A DNA stretch of 6,049 nt from the NCBI GenBank assembly GCA_022563055.1, contig JADFOB010000092.1:1-6049 (forward strand). Reading direction: 5' to 3'. Source of the stretch: Planctomycetota bacterium. Lineage in GTDB: Bacteria > Planctomycetota > Phycisphaerae > UBA1845. Within the stretch, counting starts at the first letter, position 1. Every line of letters begins with the position of its first letter. The position numbers were made by a program, and so were the translations under genes. The notes beneath the pieces are model-generated. The model was not told the DNA's origin, did no database searches, and worked only from the letters and a program-made list of their open reading frames with translations. This document shows, piece by piece, positions 1 through 5,369 of the stretch.

Positions 1-2
1 GC

Positions 3-77
3 GACCGTGAGGGAGCGGACTATGCTATGCCTTTCGCTCAACGCCAACCCACAGATTCTGGGTTGGCGGGAGACTAG
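3..77 (+). other. Possible 3' end of an upstream gene
   Basis: A reading frame is open from the left edge and ends at TAG (75-77), giving about 24 residues that include a GADYAMPF stretch. Another frame is open from base 1 to a TAG at 97-99, so an open frame this short is weak evidence for coding. I recognise neither peptide. A perfect hairpin (42-68) overlaps the end of the frame, which could fit the end of a gene, but no T-run follows it. It is listed only because nothing else explains the left edge. Confidence 0.15.
42..68. repeat. Perfect 10-bp inverted repeat (hairpin)
   Basis: CGCCAACCCA (42-51) and TGGGTTGGCG (59-68) are perfect reverse complements around a 7-nt loop. No run of T follows on the + strand, so it is not a classical intrinsic terminator in that direction. 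It could be a repeat element, a Rho-independent-like barrier, or an RNA stability element at the end of an upstream transcript. The pairing is seen directly; the role is not known. Confidence 0.5.
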
Positions 78-132
78 AGCAGTTTCAATGACCTCGTAGC
101 GGGATCGAGTAACCTGAAGCCATCGACGAAGA

Positions 133-154
133 CGTCCGCCACGGGGGGCGGACG
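133..154 (+). other. 5'-exon hairpin at the intron insertion site
   Basis: CGTCCGCC (133-140) pairs perfectly with GGCGGACG (147-154) around a 6-nt loop. The stem ends three bases before the first base of the group II intron at 158. Group IIC introns are known to insert just after such stem-loops (terminators or integron attC sites) and to recognise the hairpin plus a short IBS1. No T-run follows, so it need not be a terminator. The last six exon bases, ACGCTA (152-157), form IBS1 and overlap the 3' arm of the stem. Confidence 0.6.
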
Positions 155-414
155 CTAGTGCGCCTGAGAGTGTACTCGATCGGAGGGGTGTAAGTCCCCT
201 TCAGGCATGCGCTCTCCGGCCTGTAACTGAAGGTAACTGCGTCGCCGTGAGGCGGGGTGGAGAGCAACCGGAGGTGAACTGTCGGTCCGTAGGATGACGA
301 ACGCGATTCGGCCGGGCGTTGTGGCGAGCCAGCTAGGACATGGTGAAGCCCAGACCGCGTTGCCAAGGCCGGGGCCTCGGAAAGACTTTGGCGAAGGCAC
401 GGCGAACGCGGAAG

Positions 415-454
415 CCCAGCACGCTGAGGGGTAGCGTGATAAAGCGATGCTGGG
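415..454 (+). ncRNA. Intron domain I stem-loop carrying EBS1
   Basis: CCCAGCA (415-421) pairs with TGCTGGG (448-454), and CGCT (422-425) pairs with AGCG (443-446), leaving A447 bulged. The 17-nt terminal loop (426-442) contains TAGCGT at 432-437. This is a perfect reverse complement of ACGCTA, the last six bases of the 5' exon (152-157). That is the position and form expected of EBS1, which selects the 5' splice site and the DNA target. The match confirms independently that the intron begins at 158. Confidence 0.8.
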
Positions 455-630
455 GCGCGTCAGGTGGTTGGCGATGGAACGATGGGAAGGTCGGGTACAT
501 GAATCAGGGAGACCTGAGCAGGGTCCGCCGGTGTTCATGCTGGTTTTCCAGCCGAAGAGCCGCCCGCTCAGGAGTCAGAGCAGCCATAGTAGCGACGAAG
601 CCGGGTAATTCCGGTGGAGCGAAGGGCTGC

Positions 631-637
631 AGGAAGG
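631..637 (+). promoter_or_regulatory. Ribosome binding site deciding the GTG start of the RT
   Basis: AGGAAGG lies 7 nt before GTG at 645. An ATG at 641 is closer to this site, but its frame reaches TGA after seven codons. The GTG at 645 is therefore the supported start of the maturase. Confidence 0.6.
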
Positions 638-644
638 TGGATGC

Positions 645-1991
645 GTGACGCAAGACTCGTGTGAAATCCCCCCGGCGCAAGTGCCTCGGCATGCCGGAGC
701 TAAGCAAGCTGGAGAACTCCGCGCCCGTTGGGCGTGGACGGAACGCACGGTCTGGACCGATCGCATGTTGGCGGCCCTCGAACGAGGGGTCAAAGGAGGC
801 GTATGGTTTAGTCTGATTGATAAGGTCTACAGCATGTCGAACCTGCGGGCGGCCTTTGCGAAGGTGAAGGTCAACCGGGGTGCGGCGGGCTGCGACCGCC
901 AGACGATTGCGATGGCTGAGGCTGATCTGGAAGCGAATTTGTGTGATCTGTCGGACGAACTGCGCAGCGGCGCTTACCAGCCGCGCAGGATTCGACGGGT
1001 GTACATTCCCAAGCCCGGGAGTCGAGAACTTCGGCCCCTGGGCATTCCGACGGTTCGCGACCGGATTGTTCAGACGGCGCTCCGCAACGTGATGGAGCCG
1101 ATCTTCGAGCGTGAATTTGCCGAGCATAGCTACGGCTTTCGACCGAACCGAGGCTGCAAAGATGCGCTTCGTCGGGTCGATACACTGCTCAAAGCCGGGT
1201 ACACCCACGTTGTTGACGCCGACCTGAAAAGCTACTTCGACACGATCCCCCACGCGCCGCTGATGGAGCGGATCGGTCACCGGATCGCCGATGGTCGGGT
1301 GCTGGACTTGATCGAGACCTTTCTCGCGCAGTGCGAGATGGACGGTCTTGATTCCTGGACACCCACATCGGGTAGTCCGCAGGGCGCGGTGATCTCGCCG
1401 TTGCTCAGTAACGTTTATCTCGATCCGCTGGACCACATGTTGGCTCGGCAGGATGTCGAGATGGTGCGTTACGCGGATGATTTCGTGATTCTATGTCGAA
1501 GCGAGGTAGAGGCCCGGCAGGCGTTGGAACGGGTGCGGGCATGGACGGCACAAGCCGGTCTAACGCTTCACCCGACGAAGACGCGGATCGCGGATGCGAA
1601 CCAGGAAGGGTTCGACTTTTTGGGGTACCACTTTGAGCGTGGCAAACGTTGGCCGCGCGACAAGAGCCTCGAGAAGCTGAAGGACGCGATTCGTGCCAAG
1701 ACGCCGCGTAAGCATGGGCGCAGCCTGAAAGTCATCATCGCGTCGGTCAATCGGACGACGTATGGCTGGTTTGAGTATTTCAAACACACGTCGTACACGA
1801 CAACGTTCCGTGAACTGGATGGTATGCTCCGGCGCCGTTTGCGGCGTATTTTGCTCAAGCGTCATCGGAAGCATGATCACCAGGGACGGGGCTTTGCCCA
1901 CTATCGTTGGCCGAACGCATACTTTGCCGAACACGGGATGTTCAGCATGGAGGCATCCCATGTCCGACTCCGTCAATCCGTGGCGCGGTGA
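645..1991 (+). CDS. ltrA: Group II intron reverse transcriptase/maturase
   Basis: This intron-encoded protein of 448 residues helps its RNA fold and splice, then reverse-transcribes it at a new DNA site. The conserved RT0/1 region is at about residues 53-88. RT2 contains KPGSRELRPLGIP, followed by SYGFRPNRGC (RT3) and the motif A segment DADLKSYFD, with catalytic Asp193. Motif B is GSPQGAVISPLLSN, and the YADD box is at 276-279 with catalytic Asp278 and Asp279. The thumb or X (maturase) domain begins near YGWFEYF at 373-379. The C-terminus (about 406-448) is basic and ends with a WPNAYFAEHGMFS segment that I recall from many bacterial maturases. There are no paired Cys motifs of an HNH endonuclease, so the protein is endonuclease-minus. 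Such proteins usually prime from nascent strands at replication forks. The start is GTG with AGGAAGG 7 nt upstream, and the stop lies 13 nt before domain V. All catalytic residues are intact. The symbol follows the LtrA family convention. Confidence 0.95.
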   Translation: MTQDSCEIPPAQVPRHAGAKQAGELRARWAWTERTVWTDRMLAALERGVKGGVWFSLIDKVYSMSNLRAAFAKVKVNRGAAGCDRQTIAMAEADLEANLCDLSDELRSGAYQPRRIRRVYIPKPGSRELRPLGIPTVRDRIVQTALRNVMEPIFEREFAEHSYGFRPNRGCKDALRRVDTLLKAGYTHVVDADLKSYFDTIPHAPLMERIGHRIADGRVLDLIETFLAQCEMDGLDSWTPTSGSPQGAVISPLLSNVYLDPLDHMLARQDVEMVRYADDFVILCRSEVEARQALERVRAWTAQAGLTLHPTKTRIADANQEGFDFLGYHFERGKRWPRDKSLEKLKDAIRAKTPRKHGRSLKVIIASVNRTTYGWFEYFKHTSYTTTFRELDGMLRRRLRRILLKRHRKHDHQGRGFAHYRWPNAYFAEHGMFSMEASHVRLRQSVAR

Positions 1992-2004
1992 ACCACCAAC
2001 CGGA

Positions 2005-2037
2005 GAGCCGGATGCGGGAGAACCGCACGTCCGGTTC
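2005..2037 (+). ncRNA. Group II intron domain V (catalytic hairpin)
   Basis: The 33-nt hairpin has a lower stem of GAGCCGGA (2005-2012) pairing with TCCGGTTC (2030-2037). Its upper stem is TGCGG (2013-2017) with CCGCA (2023-2027), closed by a GAGAA loop. The 2-nt bulge C2028-G2029 is in the usual place for metal-ion binding, and A2006-G2007-C2008 is the catalytic triad. It starts just after the RT stop codon. This is the most conserved element of group II introns, and every expected part is present. Confidence 0.95.
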
Positions 2038-2040
2038 GGA

Positions 2041-2075
2041 GGGAGGGGAGACCGGGCAACCGGTCTTTCCTACCC
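2041..2075 (+). ncRNA. Group II intron domain VI with branch-point A
   Basis: The stem pairs 2041-2055 with 2060-2075 around a GCAA tetraloop (2056-2059), with two G-T wobbles. A2072 is left unpaired in the 3' strand and is the expected branch-point nucleophile for lariat formation. Three bases (2038-2040) link it to domain V, the usual spacing. Seven bases after A2072 the sequence reads TAT, placing the 3' splice site after 2079 and making C2080 the first base of the 3' exon (IBS3). Confidence 0.88.
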
Positions 2076-2221
2076 CTATCGCCCAGAACGTCCGTCAGTT
2101 GACATGCGACGGCGCACCGGCGCTGTGGCACCCGTGATTCGATCGGTGCCGGCGGCGCAATGTAACGGTTTCATCACAACGATTTGTGCGGAAAATGTCG
2201 ATCCTGTCATCGGCGGTGGAG

Positions 2222-2227
2222 TATGAT
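2222..2227 (+). promoter_or_regulatory. Possible -10 element of the two-component operon
   Basis: TATGAT matches the bacterial -10 consensus at five of six positions and lies in an A/T-rich patch within otherwise GC-rich sequence. It would start transcription near 2234, giving a leader of about 60 nt before the ATG at 2293. The best -35 at a suitable distance (TCGATC, 2198-2203) matches only three of six positions. Such a promoter would need an activator or be weak. A TTGACA at 2099-2104 has no -10 at a normal distance. Confidence 0.3.
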
Positions 2228-2281
2228 AAAGTAGAGTTACAGCGCGTTCGATGAGTTCAGTCGGAAACAGCGCACACGCAC

Positions 2282-2286
2282 GGGAG
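2282..2286 (+). promoter_or_regulatory. Ribosome binding site deciding the regulator start
   Basis: GGGAG lies 6 nt before the ATG at 2293. The in-frame ATG at 2251 would add 14 residues before the first strand of the receiver domain and has only a poor purine match upstream. The family alignment, in which the first beta strand begins a few residues after Met, also favours 2293. Confidence 0.6.
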
Positions 2287-2292
2287 CCTGGT

Positions 2293-3036
2293 ATGTCCAG
2301 GAAACGGACGATCGTTGTGATCGAGGACGAGGATGCCATCCGTCGCGGCATCGTCGACGCCCTGGGTGTGGCCGGGTATGAGGCGATCGAGGCGGCGGAC
2401 GGTCTGGCGGGTTTGATGGAGGCTCGCCGCGCCGGTGTGGATCTGGTTCTGCTCGACCTGCTGCTGCCCAAGCTCGATGGGATGGAAGTCCTGGGCGAGC
2501 TGCGTGTGACGCATCCTTCCCTGCCGATCATTATCCTGACAGCCCGCGGAAGCGAAGCGGATCGCGTGAACGGTCTGCGACGCGGCGCGGACGACTACGT
2601 TGTTAAACCGTTCTCGGCGCGCGAGATGCTCGCGCGTGTCGAAGCCGTGTTAAGACGCACGCCCGAGCGACCTACACCGGTCCTGCGAATGACCGGCGGG
2701 AATATGACGGTGGACTGCGCCCGCCGCGAGGTGTGCCCCGCAGGCGGACCGCCGGTGGCTCTATCCGAGATGGAGGCGAACATCCTCGAGCGTTTGGCTG
2801 CCCACGCCGGTCGTGCGATCTCGCGCGAGGAACTCCTTTCGAGCGTCTGGGGCATTCGTGACGGACACGTGGAGACGCGCGCGATCGACATGCACATTAC
2901 CCGCCTGCGGCAGAAACTCGGCGGTGGAGCGGCCAAAGGCGGTGTCGACTGGATCGTCACCGTGCGCGGCAAAGGATACATGCTCGGTTCGGACATCCAG
3001 TTGGATAAAGGCGCCCAGAACGGGGGTGCGTCATGA
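2293..3036 (+). CDS. OmpR/PhoB-family response regulator
   Basis: This is a cytoplasmic transcription factor of 247 residues, a typical length for the family. The receiver domain is at about 5-122, with acidic residues Glu11 and Asp12, phospho-acceptor Asp55 (in DLVLLDLLLPKLDG), switch Thr83 and invariant Lys105 (in KPF). A winged-helix DNA-binding domain is at about 135-235, recognisable by LSEMEANIL, the SREELLSSVWG segment, the recognition-helix stretch VETRAIDMHITRLRQKLG, and the VRGKGYML wing near the end. All signalling residues are intact, so ordinary phosphorylation-controlled dimerisation and DNA binding is expected. It is the first gene of an operon and overlaps the following kinase gene by 4 nt (ATGA), which makes the two proteins a cognate pair. 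The target promoters are unknown. The start at 2293 is preferred to 2251 for the ribosome-site reason given separately. Confidence 0.93.
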   Translation: MSRKRTIVVIEDEDAIRRGIVDALGVAGYEAIEAADGLAGLMEARRAGVDLVLLDLLLPKLDGMEVLGELRVTHPSLPIIILTARGSEADRVNGLRRGADDYVVKPFSAREMLARVEAVLRRTPERPTPVLRMTGGNMTVDCARREVCPAGGPPVALSEMEANILERLAAHAGRAISREELLSSVWGIRDGHVETRAIDMHITRLRQKLGGGAAKGGVDWIVTVRGKGYMLGSDIQLDKGAQNGGAS

Positions 3037-4895
3037 GGGGTTCGCCCAAGAGCATGGCCGCCGCCGTAGGAATGTTCGGGCTCATTGCAGGCGTGGTGCT
3101 CGGTGGGATGACATGGGCGACGGTGACGCAGCTTCGACTCGTTGAAGTGGAAGCGATTCGTCGCCATCAGAGCAAGTTGCGTCAGGCCTTATGGCGCATG
3201 GAGGGGCCGATTGCGGGCATCTTAGGCTCCGAGTTTGCCCGCCCCTACACGCACTACCTGGCGTTTCACTCCGAGAAACCGGCTGCCGCGTGGACCGAGG
3301 ACGGGCGGCGCGTTGAGGTCGACACGGTGGCCATGCCCTCTCCCCTCGCCCTGTCGGGTCCATCCCATGATTGGATCGATCTGTACTTCCACGTCGACGA
3401 AGACGGGCGTTGGTCGTCGCCGCAGTTGTGGGATGAGTCGATCTACTCCTACCGGATCTCGAACATGTTGGACTGGCTTAAGGGGGTCTTGCCCGTCGCT
3501 GAGATTCCCGAGCGTGTCGCCGGGGCAAGACAACGGGATCGCCCCGGCTACCGCCCTACGGGCGAGCCCCGAAAACGAACGGTTCAGGTTGTACACCACC
3601 GCGGGGGCGCTGCACCCAGCGCCCGACCGGACGCGTGGGACGAGTACCTTCGGCGCGCCGAGAGTAAGAACGCCGCGCAGATGAGCGCGCTGCCGTCGTC
3701 GCAGTGTGTCGCACAGGACCACATTCACGTCCGCGAGGCGCTCGTCTCCGAGGGCGGCCTGTATGCCTGTTCTCAACCGACGTTTGTGGGCATCTCTCAC
3801 GATCCGATCGCCGTCTTTTGGCTCGAACCGAAACCGGGTGAGGGGCTCAAGCTGGCTTTCATTCGCACGGGGCACGACGACGACAAGATGGTCTATCAGG
3901 GGTTTGTGGCAGACTGGGGTCGGCTCAAACCCGAACTGCTCAAGCAGATCCAGGATCTCTTCCCCGAGGCGGATCTGGAACCCGCTGCCGACGACCGCCC
4001 GCCGGATCTCGCGGCGAGCGAGACCCAACTCAGCGCGATCCCCGTTCGCTTGACGGGTCCGGATGTGTTGAATACCGGTGTCGCTGAGGCGCGGCGGTCG
4101 ATTCTGAGCGTGTTGATTACGACCTGGGTGCTCGCCCTGGCGATCCTGGCGCTGGCGGGGTTGGGTGTGCGCAACCTCATCGCCCTGACGAACCGTCGCT
4201 TGCAGTTCGCCTACGCCGTGACGCACGAGCTGCGCACGCCGCTTACGACGTTCCGGCTCTACTCCGATATGCTCGCCGCGGGGCTGGTGCCCGATGACGC
4301 AAAACAGGCGTACTTCGAAACGCTTGATCGCGAGTCGCTGCGCCTTTCCAACCTCGTGCAGGGCGTGCTCGAATACGCCCGCCTCGAGAATCAGCAGGTG
4401 CAATTGAATCCCGTCGACACGGACGCCCAATCGCTGTTGCGTTCGGTGACGCGGACGCTCGAGGAGCGGTGCAAGGAGAACGGCGTCCGGGCTGAGGCGA
4501 AGAACGACATCCCGCCGGACTCGAAGATCCGGGCGGACGTTGATCTCGTTAATCAGATCGCAGGCGTGCTGGTGGAAAACGCGGTCCGCCACGCACGGGG
4601 ATCAAGCGATCCAGCCGTGATAGTCCATCTGGGTCGTGAGAACGGTAAGCTCCACCTGGATGTCATCGACACCGGCGCCGGTGTTGACCGGGCGGATGCG
4701 CGGACGATCTTCAAACCCTTCCGCCGCGGTCGTGGGGCAGCCGCCGCCGCACAGCGCGGTATCGGCCTGGGACTCGCGCTGGCTCGGAACTGGGCGACTC
4801 TCCTGGGCGGCCGGTTGGATCTCATCGCCCGTCACGACCCAACGTATGGTGGCGCGCACTTCCGCCTGACGATTCCCGCACAGTTGGATAGGTAG
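3033..4895 (+). CDS. Membrane sensor histidine kinase, large sensor, no HAMP
   Basis: This 620-residue inner-membrane kinase is paired with the upstream regulator by a 4-nt ATGA overlap, with a GGGGGTG ribosome site at 3022-3028. TM1 is at about 9-31 and TM2 at about 356-382, leaving roughly 325 residues outside the membrane that I cannot assign to a known sensor family. The outside part has a charged, Pro/Arg-rich middle (about 170-215) and only two cysteines, Cys225 and Cys246. The H-box THELRTPLTTFRLYSDML follows, with His398 only about 16 residues after TM2, so there is no room for a HAMP linker. The ATP-binding domain has the N-box Asn516 (VENAVRHA), the G1 box DTGAG at 546-550, an F-box (FKPFRRG) and the G2 box GIGLGLAL starting at Gly576. 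It should autophosphorylate His398 and transfer to Asp55 of the regulator. I recall similar HAMP-less kinases from Planctomycetota, but this was not checked. Confidence 0.93.
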   Translation: MRGSPKSMAAAVGMFGLIAGVVLGGMTWATVTQLRLVEVEAIRRHQSKLRQALWRMEGPIAGILGSEFARPYTHYLAFHSEKPAAAWTEDGRRVEVDTVAMPSPLALSGPSHDWIDLYFHVDEDGRWSSPQLWDESIYSYRISNMLDWLKGVLPVAEIPERVAGARQRDRPGYRPTGEPRKRTVQVVHHRGGAAPSARPDAWDEYLRRAESKNAAQMSALPSSQCVAQDHIHVREALVSEGGLYACSQPTFVGISHDPIAVFWLEPKPGEGLKLAFIRTGHDDDKMVYQGFVADWGRLKPELLKQIQDLFPEADLEPAADDRPPDLAASETQLSAIPVRLTGPDVLNTGVAEARRSILSVLITTWVLALAILALAGLGVRNLIALTNRRLQFAYAVTHELRTPLTTFRLYSDMLAAGLVPDDAKQAYFETLDRESLRLSNLVQGVLEYARLENQQVQLNPVDTDAQSLLRSVTRTLEERCKENGVRAEAKNDIPPDSKIRADVDLVNQIAGVLVENAVRHARGSSDPAVIVHLGRENGKLHLDVIDTGAGVDRADARTIFKPFRRGRGAAAAAQRGIGLGLALARNWATLLGGRLDLIARHDPTYGGAHFRLTIPAQLDR

Positions 4896-4911
4896 AGTAG
4901 GTGCCCGCCCC

Positions 4912-4971
4912 GCCGTGCGTGGCCATATTCGTTGGCACGGCAGAGGGATTCATCCTTGCCTCTGGTTCTTT
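4912..4971 (+). terminator. Possible weak terminator of the two-component operon
   Basis: Two hairpins lie just after the kinase stop codon. GCCGTGC (4912-4918) pairs with GCACGGC (4935-4941), and CAGAGG (4941-4946) pairs with CCTCTG (4959-4964). The second is followed by a modest T-rich stretch, GTTCTTTGT. The stems are short with long loops, and the T-run is interrupted, so termination would be weak. Position is the main argument. Confidence 0.35.
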
Positions 4972-5010
4972 GTCACACCTGAATTTACGGGTTCGTTACG
5001 TCATCAGAGC

Positions 5011-5055
5011 CGCGGGCGCCAGCCCGTGAACCGGTCCCACCGCTAGCGCGGTGGG
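5011..5055. repeat. Tandem double-hairpin GC repeat
   Basis: The first stem is CGCGGGC (5011-5017) with GCCCGTG (5022-5028), including one G-T pair, around a GCCA loop. The second is perfect: CCCACCGC (5036-5043) with GCGGTGGG (5048-5055) around TAGC. Seven bases separate them. The arrangement of two compact GC hairpins in an intergenic region resembles REP/BIME-like interspersed repeats. I recall similar hairpins with a CGCTAGCG core in Planctomycetota genomes. No T-run follows, so an intrinsic terminator is unlikely. Copy number cannot be judged from one window. Confidence 0.6.
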
Positions 5056-5324
5056 TTCAGACCCGCACGCTCGGCGTTCTGGAAAGTGGTGTAATCTCAA
5101 CGCTAACTCGGTTCTTGCCGATGGGTATGGAGGACTTTCCCTGAAGATCGGGGACTCCGTGAGAATGTCCACATCGCCCCACGCTTTGGTCTTTTCTCGG
5201 ACCTTCCCCCGCCGGATCAGGGACGGCAACAAGCGGAATGCGCTCATGAAGCGGCTGGCGCCTATTTCGGTCCGGCTCCCGTGATTCGGTTCGTTGGAGA
5301 GCTTTCGAGGTGTGCCAGTCGTTG

Positions 5325-5344
5325 TATGCGCGGCGAAGCGCGTA
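5325..5344 (+). other. Small hairpin in the leader of the last gene
   Basis: TATGCGC (5325-5331) pairs with GCGCGTA (5338-5344), including one T-G pair, around a GGCGAA loop. It ends 13 nt before the GAGGG ribosome site of the gene starting at 5370. It could stabilise the leader or be another small repeat; no regulatory partner is visible. Confidence 0.3.
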
Positions 5345-5357
5345 ATAGAACCAAACT

Positions 5358-5362
5358 GAGGG
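5358..5362 (+). promoter_or_regulatory. Ribosome binding site of the second sensor gene
   Basis: GAGGG lies 7 nt before the ATG at 5370, an ideal spacing. It supports that start, which also places the first membrane segment at the usual distance from the N-terminus. Confidence 0.65.
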
Positions 5363-5369
5363 CAAGGTA

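Larger units (their letters stand above)
158..2079 (+). mobile_element. Complete group II intron (IIC-like placement)
   Basis: This is a self-splicing retroelement of about 1.92 kb whose RNA and encoded protein together splice and retrohome into DNA. The 5' end is GTGCGCC, matching the GUGYG consensus. Domain I opens with a helix pairing 162-167 with 201-206, enclosing a second hairpin (184-188 with 196-200). The EBS1 loop (TAGCGT, 432-437) is exactly complementary to the last six exon bases (152-157). Domain IV carries the reverse transcriptase. Domain V (2005-2037) and domain VI (2041-2075, bulged A2072) are canonical, and the 3' end TAT fits the AY consensus. The insertion lies three bases after a hairpin and the protein lacks an endonuclease domain. 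Both features point to subgroup IIC, but I did not fold domains I-III fully and the subclass is an inference. No internal damage is visible, so it may be active. Confidence 0.92.
4896..5369. other. Intergenic region without a convincing gene
   Basis: This 474-nt gap separates the kinase from the next sensor gene. It contains an imperfect terminator-like hairpin, a tandem pair of perfect GC hairpins (5011-5055), about 250 nt with no recognised structure, and a small hairpin just before the next ribosome site. Open frames occur on both strands (for example 5057-5437 on the minus strand), but none has a good ribosome site or a recognisable protein. The promoter of the last gene should lie here, yet I found no clear -35/-10 pair. 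Confidence 0.6.

Noticed and set aside
340..648. Plus-strand open frame of 102 codons in the 5' part of the intron
   Set aside because: It covers the EBS1 stem-loop and other domain I-IV RNA structure. Its peptide looks like translated structured RNA, with no recognised domain.
504..1436. Long minus-strand open frame (310 codons) across the intron
   Set aside because: It lies opposite the conserved RT and the structured intron RNA, has no recognisable motif, and is the kind of antisense frame GC-rich genes produce by chance.
2099..2104. TTGACA, a perfect -35 match just after the intron
   Set aside because: No acceptable -10 hexamer occurs 16-18 nt downstream; the sequence there is GC-rich.
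2112..2158. Competing GC hairpins in the 3' exon (GCACCG 2114-2119 or GGCACC 2127-2132 pairing with 2144-2150)
   Set aside because: Both are short with large loops, lie upstream of the likely start of transcription, and show no T-run or antiterminator logic, so a riboswitch or attenuator is not supported.
3222..4592. Minus-strand open frame of 456 codons opposite the histidine kinase
   Set aside because: The + strand frame has all kinase motifs in order. The antisense protein is Arg-rich, unrecognisable, and follows from the third-position GC bias of the real gene.
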